Shown one piece after another: positions 1 to 7,944 of a DNA stretch of 64,000 bases. The stretch is from PCRC01 sp017848435 (GTDB taxonomy: Bacteria; Pseudomonadota; Gammaproteobacteria; Burkholderiales; Burkholderiaceae_C): the NCBI GenBank assembly GCA_965284315.1, contig OZ260072.1, positions 3,038,001 through 3,102,000 on the forward strand, read 5' to 3'. Under the pieces are notes generated by a model. It had not been told where the DNA came from, made no database searches, and saw nothing but the letters and a program-made list of their open reading frames with translations. A program made the position numbers and the translations under genes. Numbering within the stretch: the stretch's first letter is position 1; each line of letters opens with the position of its first letter.

Positions 1-49
1 TCGCAACGCTGAAGGCAATTTAGACATGCTGGGTCCGATCAAATGACGG

Positions 50-108
50 TTTTAAAGCCAAATCAGGCTTTAGCCTTAGTGGAATCTCGCAGATTAGCTA
101 TGCTTTCA
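50..108 (-). repeat. Dispersed ~55-bp repeat, copy E
   Basis: Read on the minus strand this contains ATAGC, then CACTAAGGCT, then GCCTGATTTGGCTTTAAAA, which lines up with copies at about 26088, 31657 and 48464. It begins 8 bases beyond the stop codon of the acyl-CoA dehydrogenase and lies in the same orientation. The rest of positions 1-115 shows no gene that I can support. Confidence 0.6.
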
Positions 109-115
109 ATAGCAA

Positions 116-1906
116 TCAGAAAGCGTCGAGCGCCATCTCGGTCACGCTGTCGGCGCCGTCCACAATGCTGTCGCGGATGCCAGGCACCTTGCTCAGGATG
201 TGGTCGGCGTAGAAACGTGCGGTGGTGATCTTGGCCTGCATGAAGGCGGTGTCGTTGCCTGCCGCCAGTTCGTCTTCGGCCACCAGCAACGCACGGCCCA
301 TCTGCCAGCCGGCCACCAGGTTGCCGGTGAGCAGCAGGTAGGGCACGCTGCCGGCAAACACGGCATTGGGGCTGGCCTTGGTGTTGCCGGCCACAAAGTT
401 CACCACGTCAACGAAAGCTTCGCGCGCGGCCTTCAGGCGCTTGGCCATGGCACGCGATGCCACGCTGTCGCGCTGGGCCAGCGCGGCTTCGGTTTTCTCG
501 ATCTGTGCGGCAATCGCCTTGGCGGTGGTGCCGCCATCGCGCGCCGTCTTGCGGCCGACCAGGTCGTTCGCCTGAATGGCGGTGGTGCCTTCGTAGATGG
601 TCAGGATCTTGGCGTCGCGGTAGTGCTGGGCCGCACCGGTTTCCTCGATGAAACCCATGCCGCCGTGCACCTGCACGCCCAGGCTGGTGACTTCCAGGCT
701 CATTTCGGTGGAGAACCCCTTGATCAGCGGCACCAGGAACTCGTAGAAAGCCTGGTTCTGCTTGCGCACGTCGGCATCAGGGTGCGCATGGGCAGCGTCG
801 TAGGCGGCAGCGGCCGTGATCGCCATCGCGCGGCAGCCTTCGGTGTAGGCGCGCATGGTCATGAGCATGCGGCGCACGTCCGGGTGGTGAATGATGGGGC
901 CAGCGCCAGGCAGCGAACCGTCCACAGGGCGGCTCTGCACGCGGTCGCGGGCAAACGTGGCGGCCTGCTGGTAGGAGCGCTCGGCAATCGCAATGCCCTG
1001 CACGCCCACAGCGTAGCGGGCCGCGTTCATCATGATGAACATGTACTCCAGGCCGCGGTTTTCCTGGCCGACCAGGTAGCCAATGGCGCCGCCGTGGTCG
1101 CCGTACTGCAACACGGCGGTGGGGCTGGCCTTGATGCCCAGCTTGTGTTCGATGCTGACGCAATGCACATCGTTGCGCTTGCCCAGCGAGCCGTCGCCAT
1201 TGACCATGAACTTGGGAACGACAAACAGGCTGATGCCCTTCACGCCCTCGGGCGCGCCAGTGACGCGGGCCAGCACCAGATGGACGATGTTCTCGGCCAT
1301 GTCGTGTTCACCGTAGGTGATGAAAATCTTGGTGCCAAACACCTTGTAGCTGCCGTCGGGCTGCGGCTCGGCACGGCTGCGCACAGCGGCCAGATCGCTG
1401 CCGGCCTGGGGCTCGGTCAGGTTCATGGTGCCGGTCCATTTGCCGCTGACCAGGTTTTCCAGGTAGATGGCTTTCAGGTCGTCGGAGCCGGCCGTCAGCA
1501 GCGCTTCGATGGCGCCGTCGGTCAGCAGTGGGCACAGCGAAAAGCTCATGTTGGCGCTGTTGCACATCTCGATGCAGGCCGCGCCAATGGTCTTGGGCAG
1601 GCCCTGGCCGCCAAAGTCGCCGGGGTGCTGCAGGCCCTGCCAGCCGCCTTCGGCGAACTGCTTGAAGGCGTTCTTGAAGCCGGGGGTGGTGGTCACCACG
1701 CCGTCTTTCCAGCTCGACGGGTTCTTGTCGCCGTCCCAGTTCAGCGGCGCCAGAACACCCTGGGTGAACTTGGCGGCCTCTTCCAACACGGCCTGAGCCG
1801 TGTCGAACCCGGCGTCTTCAAAACCCGGAATCTGCGCGACCTGGTCGATGTTGGCCAGGTGCTTGATGTCGAACAGCATGTCTTTGAGGGGGGCGGTGTA
1901 GCTCAT
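116..1906 (-). CDS. Acyl-CoA dehydrogenase with C-terminal extension (FadE-type, 596 aa)
   Basis: FAD enzyme that makes the 2,3-double bond in acyl-CoA, the first step of beta-oxidation, and passes electrons to ETF. The N-terminal, middle and C-terminal acyl-CoA dehydrogenase domains are recognisable: MNLTEPQAGSD for the middle domain and ILTIYEGTTAIQ near residue 439, whose Glu corresponds to the catalytic base in medium-chain enzymes. The length near 600 aa fits the subfamily with an extra C-terminal domain. I place the start at 1906 (MSYTAPLKD) because GGAG precedes it by 6 bases; an upstream in-frame ATG at 1930 lacks such a site. It lies 65 bp downstream of etfA on the same strand, so it is probably the last gene of an etfB-etfA-acd operon. 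The substrate chain length cannot be told. Confidence 0.95.
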   Translation of the reverse strand: MSYTAPLKDMLFDIKHLANIDQVAQIPGFEDAGFDTAQAVLEEAAKFTQGVLAPLNWDGDKNPSSWKDGVVTTTPGFKNAFKQFAEGGWQGLQHPGDFGGQGLPKTIGAACIEMCNSANMSFSLCPLLTDGAIEALLTAGSDDLKAIYLENLVSGKWTGTMNLTEPQAGSDLAAVRSRAEPQPDGSYKVFGTKIFITYGEHDMAENIVHLVLARVTGAPEGVKGISLFVVPKFMVNGDGSLGKRNDVHCVSIEHKLGIKASPTAVLQYGDHGGAIGYLVGQENRGLEYMFIMMNAARYAVGVQGIAIAERSYQQAATFARDRVQSRPVDGSLPGAGPIIHHPDVRRMLMTMRAYTEGCRAMAITAAAAYDAAHAHPDADVRKQNQAFYEFLVPLIKGFSTEMSLEVTSLGVQVHGGMGFIEETGAAQHYRDAKILTIYEGTTAIQANDLVGRKTARDGGTTAKAIAAQIEKTEAALAQRDSVASRAMAKRLKAAREAFVDVVNFVAGNTKASPNAVFAGSVPYLLLTGNLVAGWQMGRALLVAEDELAAGNDTAFMQAKITTARFYADHILSKVPGIRDSIVDGADSVTEMALDAF

Positions 1907-1971
1907 GTTTTTCTCCAAAAAAATGGGCACCTAACAGGATGCCCATTTGTCAAACAGTGAAGTCGTTCAGA

Positions 1972-2904
1972 TCAGAGTGCAGCAATCAGTTCCGGCACGG
2001 CGGTGAACAGGTCGGCCTCGAGACCGTAGTCGGCCACGCTGAAGATCGGTGCTTCCGGATCCTTGTTGATGGCGACGATGACCTTGCTGTCTTTCATGCC
2101 GGCCAAGTGCTGGATGGCGCCGGAGATGCCGGCGGCGATGTACAGCTGGGGGGCCACGATCTTGCCGGTCTGGCCGACTTGCCAGTCGTTCGGCGCATAC
2201 CCCGCATCGACCGCAGCGCGCGAGGCGCCGAGGGCGGCACCCAGCTTGTCGGCCAGTGGCGTCATCACTTCGTTGAACTTTTCAGCGCTGCCCAGCGCAC
2301 GGCCACCGGACACGATGATCTTGGCGGCAGTCAATTCGGGGCGGTCGTTCTTGGCGATCTCGCTGCCGGTGAAGCTGGACTTGCCGTTGTCGGCCGTGGC
2401 CGCCACGGTTTCCACCGCGGCCGAGCCACCGGTGGCGGCTGCGGGATCGAAGCCGGTGGTGCGCACGGTGAGCACCTTGGTGGCATCGGCGCTCTGCACC
2501 GTGGCAATGGCGTTGCCGGCGTAGATCGGGCGCTCAAAGGTGTCGGGGCTGTCAACCTTGGTCACGTCGGATATCTGCGCCACATCGAGCTTGGCCGCCA
2601 CGCGCGGTGCGATGTTCTTGCCCGACGCGGTGGCGGGGAAAACAATGTGGCTGTAGTTGGCGGCAATCGCCAGCACCTGGGCCGCAACGTTTTCGGCCAA
2701 GCCATGCTCCAGGCCAGGGGCGTCGGCATGCAGCACCTTGCTCACGCCAGCGATTTGCGCGGCAGCAGCAGCGGCGGCACCGGCATTGGCGCCGGCCACC
2801 AGCACATGCACGTCACCGCCACAGGCGATGGCGGCGGTCACGGTGTTGAGGGTGGCGCCCTTGATGGAGGCGTTGTCGTGTTCGGCAATAACGAGGGATG
2901 TCAT
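1972..2904 (-). CDS. etfA: Electron transfer flavoprotein alpha subunit
   Basis: Large FAD-carrying subunit of the soluble heterodimeric ETF, which moves electrons from acyl-CoA dehydrogenases to ETF-ubiquinone oxidoreductase. The 310-aa length is normal. The C-terminal FAD domain shows SGGRALGS, GQTGKIVAPQLYIAAGISG and VIVAINKDPEAPIF, the conserved FAD-binding segments of the family. AAGGAAATTT precedes the ATG. It sits 65 bp after etfB and before an acyl-CoA dehydrogenase. The partner oxidoreductase is encoded separately at 33.1 kb. Confidence 0.98.
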   Translation of the reverse strand: MTSLVIAEHDNASIKGATLNTVTAAIACGGDVHVLVAGANAGAAAAAAAQIAGVSKVLHADAPGLEHGLAENVAAQVLAIAANYSHIVFPATASGKNIAPRVAAKLDVAQISDVTKVDSPDTFERPIYAGNAIATVQSADATKVLTVRTTGFDPAAATGGSAAVETVAATADNGKSSFTGSEIAKNDRPELTAAKIIVSGGRALGSAEKFNEVMTPLADKLGAALGASRAAVDAGYAPNDWQVGQTGKIVAPQLYIAAGISGAIQHLAGMKDSKVIVAINKDPEAPIFSVADYGLEADLFTAVPELIAAL

Positions 2905-2969
2905 AAATTTCCTTGATCAGTTGAGGACAGGGCTGGCGGCTGTGCCGCTGCGGTCTGTCCCGCAAAGCT

Positions 2970-3719
2970 TCAAATTACTTTGGCTTCGTTCTTCAGCTTG
3001 GCAACCAACGTCGCCACATCGGGCACCTTGATGCCGGCGCTGCGCTTGGGCGGTTCGCTGACCTTCAGCGTCTTCAGGCGCGGCGCGACGTCCACACCCA
3101 GGTCTTCCGGCTTCAGGGTTTCGAGCGGCTTCTTCTTGGCCTTCATGATGTTGGGCAGCGTCACGTAGCGCGGCTCGTTCAGGCGCAAATCGGTGGTGAT
3201 GACGGCGGGCAGCGTGATCGACAGCGTTTCCAGGCCACCATCGACCTCGCGCGTGACCGAGGCCTTGCCGTCGGCCACTTCCACCTTGCTGGCAAACGTG
3301 GCTTGCGGCAGGTCGGCCAGCGCGGCCAGCATCTGGCCGGTCTGGTTGCAGTCGTCGTCAATGGCCTGCTTGCCCAGGATGACGAGCTGCGGCTGCTCCT
3401 TGTCGACCAGCGCCTTCAGCAGCTTGGCCACGGCCAGCGGCTGCAGTTCCACGGCGGTCTCGATCAGGATGGCGCGGTCGGCGCCGATGGCCATGGCGGT
3501 GCGCAGGGTTTCCTGGCACTGGGCGACGCCGCAAGAGACAGCGATGACTTCGGTCACCACGCCCTTCTCTTTCAGACGCACCGCCTCTTCGACCGCGATT
3601 TCGTCAAACGGGTTCATGCTCATCTTGACGTTGGCGATGTCCACGCCAGAGTTGTCCGATTTCACACGGACCTTCACGTTGTAATCCACCACGCGTTTGA
3701 CTGCGACCAAGACCTTCAT
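2970..3719 (-). CDS. etfB: Electron transfer flavoprotein beta subunit
   Basis: Small AMP-binding subunit of ETF, forming the acyl-CoA dehydrogenase docking surface with EtfA in the cytoplasm. The 249-aa protein begins MKVLVAVKRVVDYNVKVRVK and carries MSMNPFDEIAVEEAVRLKEK, both typical of EtfB. The ILGKQAIDDDCNQTGQMLA segment is the conserved nucleotide-binding region. GGAG lies 8 bases before the ATG. It is the first gene of the etfB-etfA-acd run; a candidate promoter and inverted repeat lie upstream. Confidence 0.98.
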   Translation of the reverse strand: MKVLVAVKRVVDYNVKVRVKSDNSGVDIANVKMSMNPFDEIAVEEAVRLKEKGVVTEVIAVSCGVAQCQETLRTAMAIGADRAILIETAVELQPLAVAKLLKALVDKEQPQLVILGKQAIDDDCNQTGQMLAALADLPQATFASKVEVADGKASVTREVDGGLETLSITLPAVITTDLRLNEPRYVTLPNIMKAKKKPLETLKPEDLGVDVAPRLKTLKVSEPPKRSAGIKVPDVATLVAKLKNEAKVI

Positions 3720-3776
3720 TGATGAGGCTCCATTGAGTGATTGAAACGATGCTTACTGCAAGCTGTCATTGTATTC

Positions 3777-3883
3777 GTCGCCAATAGACGCTATGGCGAC
3801 AAAGTCCGGGATTTCCCCTATGAAAACAGGAATAGAACGATCGTGCTTTTTTGGATTATAAGCGCTTGTGGCCCACGCAGGAA
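3777..3883 (-). promoter_or_regulatory. Candidate etfB promoter and leader inverted repeat
   Basis: On the minus strand a TATAAT (3855-3860) lies 17 bases after TTCCTG (3878-3883), a poor -35. Between this and etfB, 3777-3800 reads GTCGCCATAG-CGT-CTATTGGCGAC, two 10-11 base arms that match except for one bulged base. It could be an operator or an mRNA hairpin. No regulator binding is demonstrated by the sequence. Confidence 0.4.
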
Positions 3884-3904
3884 TAACCCGCTGCGGGGCC
3901 CGGC

Positions 3905-5194
3905 TCAGTCCACCAGCGCGCCGGTGTCCGATGGGTCGGCGGGAAGTGCAGGCGCAATACCCCCCTTCACATGCACCACCCGCTGCGGGTAAGGGATGTC
4001 GATGTTGGCGGCCCGCAGCCCGTTGAGCATGCGGATGTGAATCTCGGAGCGCACATTCGACTGCCCGTTCTGCGGGTCGGCAATCCAGTACCAGAGCGTG
4101 AACTCCAGCCCGTCGGCACCAAAAGCCGAGAGGTGGGCTGAGGGTGGCGAATCTTTCAGCACACGGTCCACGCCGAGGGCGGCCTCTTTCAACACGGTTT
4201 GCACCGCGCCCACGTCGCTGTCGTAGCCCACCGACACGGTGGTGGACAGCAGCACCCGCGAGTCGGCGAGCGACAGGTTTTCCACCCGCTCGGTGATCAG
4301 CTTCTCGTTCGGCACAATCGCCTCGCGGCCGCTGGCCGAACGGATCAGCGTGTAGCGGGTCTTGATGTCGCTCACCACGCCCTCAAACCCATCCACCTTC
4401 ACCGTGTCGCCAATCCGCAGCGAGCGCTCCAGCAGAATCACAAAGCCGCTGACGTAGTTGGAAGCCAGCTTCTGCAGGCCAAAACCCAGGCCCACGCCGA
4501 GCGCGCCACCCAGCACCGACAGCGCGGTCAGGTCCACCCCAATGGCCGACAGCACGAACAGGAAACCGACCAGCAGCAGCACCGAGCGGGTGACGTTGCT
4601 GGCCACCTTGCGCATCGACAAATCGCTGACATGGCTCTTCAGCAGGCGCGACTCGATGGCCGCCGAGATCCACAGCACCACCACCAGCACCACGCTGGTG
4701 GACAACACGCCTTCGATGATGGTGCGTACCGACACCTTGGTCTTGCCAAAGGCCAGCGTGATGTTGTCCAGCTCGCTCAGCACCGTGGGCAGCAGGCCAA
4801 CGATCCACAGCATGGCGGCCAGCCAGGCCAGCCAGGACACCACACGCTCCAGCAGGCGCACGCCACCCGACTCTGGAAACACCACCCGCAGCACCAGCGC
4901 AAACAGCCGGATGACCGCCAGCGAGATGAACACCGGCACCGCCACCCGCAAGAGCGGCACTGGCTGGTACTGCGCCACCACCAGCCGGGCACCGTAGACC
5001 AGCGCCAGCACCAGCACCGGGAACAGAAAACCGTCCAGCGTGTTGCGGCCGAACCAGACCGACTCCTTCGGCTGGCCGCGGCCGATGGCATAGCTGATGG
5101 CCCACGCCACCACCATGCAGCCCAGCAGCGCGCCCAGCTCCACCCAGATGCGGGTGTTGTTGAAGTCGTCCAGCAGGTTTTGCAATTCGGTCAT
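3905..5194 (-). CDS. MscS-family mechanosensitive channel
   Basis: Inner-membrane channel that opens under membrane tension to release solutes on hypo-osmotic shock. The 429-aa protein has several hydrophobic N-terminal helices, then the pore helix rich in Gly/Ala (LGGALGVGLGFGLQKLASNY), followed by the beta domain with RSLRIGDTVKVDGFEGVV and IVPNEKLITERVENLS, the hallmark MscS block. The N-terminal membrane part is longer than in minimal MscS (about 286 aa). Its start is 1 bp past the stop of the enoyl-CoA hydratase gene, so the two are probably co-translated. Confidence 0.95.
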   Translation of the reverse strand: MTELQNLLDDFNNTRIWVELGALLGCMVVAWAISYAIGRGQPKESVWFGRNTLDGFLFPVLVLALVYGARLVVAQYQPVPLLRVAVPVFISLAVIRLFALVLRVVFPESGGVRLLERVVSWLAWLAAMLWIVGLLPTVLSELDNITLAFGKTKVSVRTIIEGVLSTSVVLVVVLWISAAIESRLLKSHVSDLSMRKVASNVTRSVLLLVGFLFVLSAIGVDLTALSVLGGALGVGLGFGLQKLASNYVSGFVILLERSLRIGDTVKVDGFEGVVSDIKTRYTLIRSASGREAIVPNEKLITERVENLSLADSRVLLSTTVSVGYDSDVGAVQTVLKEAALGVDRVLKDSPPSAHLSAFGADGLEFTLWYWIADPQNGQSNVRSEIHIRMLNGLRAANIDIPYPQRVVHVKGGIAPALPADPSDTGALVD

Positions 5195-5195
5195 C

Positions 5196-5999
5196 TCAGG
5201 TGCCGCCTTCCTGGCGCCACGCCGGTGTGCGCTTCTGGGTGAAGGCGAGCACGCCTTCCTGCGCCGAACTGTCCATCATGTTCACCGCCATGGTCTGGCC
5301 GGCCAGCTGGTAGGCCGCAGCCATGCCGACCTCGCGCTGCTGGTAGAACAACGCCTTGCCCATGGCCACCGCCACACGCGGCTTGCGCAGGATGCTGGCC
5401 ACCAGCGTTGCCACTGTGGCGTCCAGCGCGTCGGGGGCGCACACGCGGTTCACCAGCCCCCGCGCCAGCGCCTCGTCGGCGCTGATGAAGTCACCGGTCA
5501 GCAGCATTTCCATCGCGTGTTTGGCCCCCACATTGCGCGACAGCGGCACGCTGGGGGTGGAACAGAACAGACCGAAGTTAACGCCGCTCACCGCAAAACT
5601 GGCCTCGCTGGACGCCACCGCCAGGTCGCACTGCGCCACCAGCTGGCAGCCGGCCGCGGTGGCCATGCCCTGCACACGGGCGATCACCGGCACCGGCAGT
5701 TGCTGCAGCGACAGCATCATGCGGCTGCACTGCGCAAACAGGCTTTGGTAGTACCCCAGCGAGGGCTCGGCGATCATTTCCTTCAGGTTGTGGCCAGGGC
5801 AGAAGGCCTTGCCGTTGGCGGCCAGCACCACCACCCGCAGGGTGTCGTCACGCGCGGCGGTGTCGATTTCGACCTGCAGCGCGGCGAGCATTTCTTCGCT
5901 CAGCGCATTGAAGTTGTGTGGCCGGTTCAGGGTCAGCGTCAGAACGCCACGGGCGTCGCGCTGGGCCAGCACGGCCGGGTTCAGGGTGTCTTGCGTCAT
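5196..5999 (-). CDS. Enoyl-CoA hydratase/isomerase family protein, ECHDC3-like
   Basis: Crotonase-fold protein of 267 aa. It has the oxyanion-hole block (FCPGHNLKEM) and the second CoA-binding block (QGMATAAGCQLVAQCDLAVA). The two glutamates used by true enoyl-CoA hydratases are not present: the usual CEL is CQL, and the segment that normally carries PE reads SGVNFGLFCSTP. GLFCSTP and GHNLKEM resemble the ECHDC3 branch of the superfamily, whose chemistry is unclear. It lies between a histone-deacetylase-like gene (14 bp upstream) and mscS (1 bp downstream). Confidence 0.88.
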   Translation of the reverse strand: MTQDTLNPAVLAQRDARGVLTLTLNRPHNFNALSEEMLAALQVEIDTAARDDTLRVVVLAANGKAFCPGHNLKEMIAEPSLGYYQSLFAQCSRMMLSLQQLPVPVIARVQGMATAAGCQLVAQCDLAVASSEASFAVSGVNFGLFCSTPSVPLSRNVGAKHAMEMLLTGDFISADEALARGLVNRVCAPDALDATVATLVASILRKPRVAVAMGKALFYQQREVGMAAAYQLAGQTMAVNMMDSSAQEGVLAFTQKRTPAWRQEGGT

Positions 6000-6013
6000 G
6001 TGTGCTTTCGGTA

Positions 6014-6967
6014 TCAGACGTCGGCCAGCACGCGCAGGTGGGCTTCCACGCTGCGGCCCAGCGCGCTCAGGTTGTAGCCGCCTTCCAGCGCGCTGACGAT
6101 GCGGCCCCTGGCGTGCCGCTTGGCCACGTCCTTGATGCGCTGGGTGATCCAGGCGTAGTCCTGTTCAGTCAGGCCCATCTGGCCGAGGTCGTCTTCGCGG
6201 TGGGCGTCAAAACCGGCGCTGATGAAAATCATCTCGGGCTTGAAGGCTTCCAGCCGGGGCATCCAGGCAATGTCCACCAGCTCGCGCACTTCCATGCCAC
6301 GGGTGTAGGCCGGCACCGGCATGTTGACCAGGTTGCCGGCGGTGGAATGGGCGCCGGTGTGCGGGTAGAACGGGTGCTGGAAAAAGCTCACCATGAGGAT
6401 GCGTTCGTCACCGGCCACGATGTCTTCGGTGCCGTTGCCATGGTGCACGTCAAAGTCAACGATCGCCACCCGCTGCAGGCCATGGCGTTCCAGCGCGTAT
6501 TTCGCGGCCACCGCGATGTTGTTGAAAAAACAGAACCCCATCGCATGGTCGTGGCAGGCATGGTGGCCGGGCGGACGCACGGCGCAAAACGCGTTCTCCA
6601 GCTCACCAGCAATCACCGCGTCGGTCGCGGCCAGTGTGGCACCGGCGGCGGCCAGTGCGGCGCGCCAGGTGTGGGCGTTCATCGCGGTGTCGGGGTCGAT
6701 GTAGCTCAACGCCGGGCCACCCGACTGCTGGTCTTCGCAGAGCTGGTCGCTCAGGCCACGCAGCGCGGCCACGTGCATGCGCGCATGGGCCAGTTCGAGG
6801 TCGGCCAGCGGCGCGGGCGGGGCCTCGCGCCGCGCCAGCGCATCGCCCACACCACACACCAGCAGACGGTCTTCAATCGCGTGCAGCCGGTCCGGGCATT
6901 CCGGGTGCCCCGCGCCCATCTCGTGCTTCAGACAATCGCTGTGTGTGAAGTAGCCAGTCGCGCCCAT
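6014..6967 (-). CDS. Histone deacetylase family protein (zinc amidohydrolase)
   Basis: Arginase/deacetylase-fold hydrolase; bacterial relatives deacetylate polyamines, acetoin-related compounds or other small amides. Visible motifs are RPPGHHA (catalytic His pair), VDFDVHHGNGT (zinc ligands Asp and His) and SAGFDAH (zinc Asp), with EGGYN near the C-terminus. I start it at 6967 (MGATGYFTHSDCLKHEMG), where the family similarity starts; an in-frame ATG at 7018 would overlap the divergent moxR gene. That leaves 29 bp between the two divergent starts, so any promoters must overlap coding DNA. Substrate unknown. Confidence 0.93.
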   Translation of the reverse strand: MGATGYFTHSDCLKHEMGAGHPECPDRLHAIEDRLLVCGVGDALARREAPPAPLADLELAHARMHVAALRGLSDQLCEDQQSGGPALSYIDPDTAMNAHTWRAALAAAGATLAATDAVIAGELENAFCAVRPPGHHACHDHAMGFCFFNNIAVAAKYALERHGLQRVAIVDFDVHHGNGTEDIVAGDERILMVSFFQHPFYPHTGAHSTAGNLVNMPVPAYTRGMEVRELVDIAWMPRLEAFKPEMIFISAGFDAHREDDLGQMGLTEQDYAWITQRIKDVAKRHARGRIVSALEGGYNLSALGRSVEAHLRVLADV

Positions 6968-6996
6968 GTCGTGTGTGTTTGCGGTATCGTCAGGCG

Positions 6997-7941
6997 ATGA
7001 ACGCCAATTCAATGTCAAGCGTGGATGTCCGGCCCAAGCTGGCCACCTTGCTCAACCAGCTTAACACGGTCATTGTGGGCAAAAAAACCCAGGTGCAAGA
7101 CTGTGTGGCCTGCCTGCTGGCCGGTGGGCACCTGCTGATCGAGGACGTGCCCGGGGTCGGTAAAACCACCCTCGCCCACGCCTTGGCACGCACCTTCGGC
7201 CTGCAGTTCTCCCGCGTCCAGTTCACCGCCGACCTGATGCCCAGCGACCTGTCGGGCGTGTCGGTCTACGAACGCGGCCGCGAGGGCTTTGTGTTCCACC
7301 CCGGCCCGCTGTTCGCCCAGGTGCTGCTGGCCGACGAAATCAACCGCGCCAGCCCCAAAACCCAAAGCGCGCTGCTGGAGGCGATGGAGGAAAAACAGGT
7401 CACCGTGGAGGGCGCGACCCGCCCGCTGCCGCAACCGTTTTTCGTCATCGCCACCCAGAACCCACACGACCAGCTCGGCACCTTTGCGCTGCCCGAATCG
7501 CAGCTCGACCGCTTCCTGATGCGCATCTCGCTCGGCTACCCCGACCGTGCCGCCGAGCGCGTGCTGCTGCAGGGCAACGACCGGCGCGAGCTGGCCGACA
7601 CCCTGCCCGCCGTGCTGACGCTGGCCGAGCTGCTGGCGCTGCAGCAGCAGGTGCTGGCGGTGCACACCGCCGAGCCGCTGCTCAACTACGTGCAAGATTT
7701 GATCGCCGCCACCCGCAACGGCCGATGGTTTTTGCAGGGCCTGTCGCCCCGCGCCGGCATTGCGGTGGTGCGCGCCGCCAAGGCACAGGCGCTGCTCAAC
7801 GGCCGTGACTACGTGGCGCCGGACGACGTGCAGTCGGTGTTACCGCAAACCGTGGCGCACCGGCTGGTGCCGGTGAGCGATGCGGGCCGGGGTGCGGTGG
7901 AACAGGTGCGCGCACTGATCGACGCTGTGCCTTTGCCATAA
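6997..7941 (+). CDS. MoxR-family AAA+ ATPase
   Basis: Chaperone-like ATPase thought to remodel or activate partner proteins, often VWA or DUF58 proteins coded beside it. Walker A is PGVGKTTLA near residue 52, Walker B is LLADEINRASPKTQ, and sensor 1 is FFVIATQNPHDQLGTFALPE. The C-terminal lid follows. The length of 314 aa is normal. It is the first of four genes separated by 3 bp or less or overlapping (MoxR, DUF58, transglutaminase, MltB), a common arrangement. Start chosen at MNANSMSS; a second ATG lies 15 bp later. Confidence 0.96.
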   Translation: MNANSMSSVDVRPKLATLLNQLNTVIVGKKTQVQDCVACLLAGGHLLIEDVPGVGKTTLAHALARTFGLQFSRVQFTADLMPSDLSGVSVYERGREGFVFHPGPLFAQVLLADEINRASPKTQSALLEAMEEKQVTVEGATRPLPQPFFVIATQNPHDQLGTFALPESQLDRFLMRISLGYPDRAAERVLLQGNDRRELADTLPAVLTLAELLALQQQVLAVHTAEPLLNYVQDLIAATRNGRWFLQGLSPRAGIAVVRAAKAQALLNGRDYVAPDDVQSVLPQTVAHRLVPVSDAGRGAVEQVRALIDAVPLP

Positions 7942-7944
7942 ACA

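Noticed and set aside
43..228. Short plus-strand frame at the left edge
   Set aside because: Overlaps a repeat copy and the 3' end of the acyl-CoA dehydrogenase; Arg/Cys-rich shadow composition.
200..1960. Long plus-strand frame opposite the acyl-CoA dehydrogenase
   Set aside because: Composition of His, Gly, Gln and Val with no family motif; it mirrors the codons of a certain gene on the other strand, as expected in high-GC DNA.
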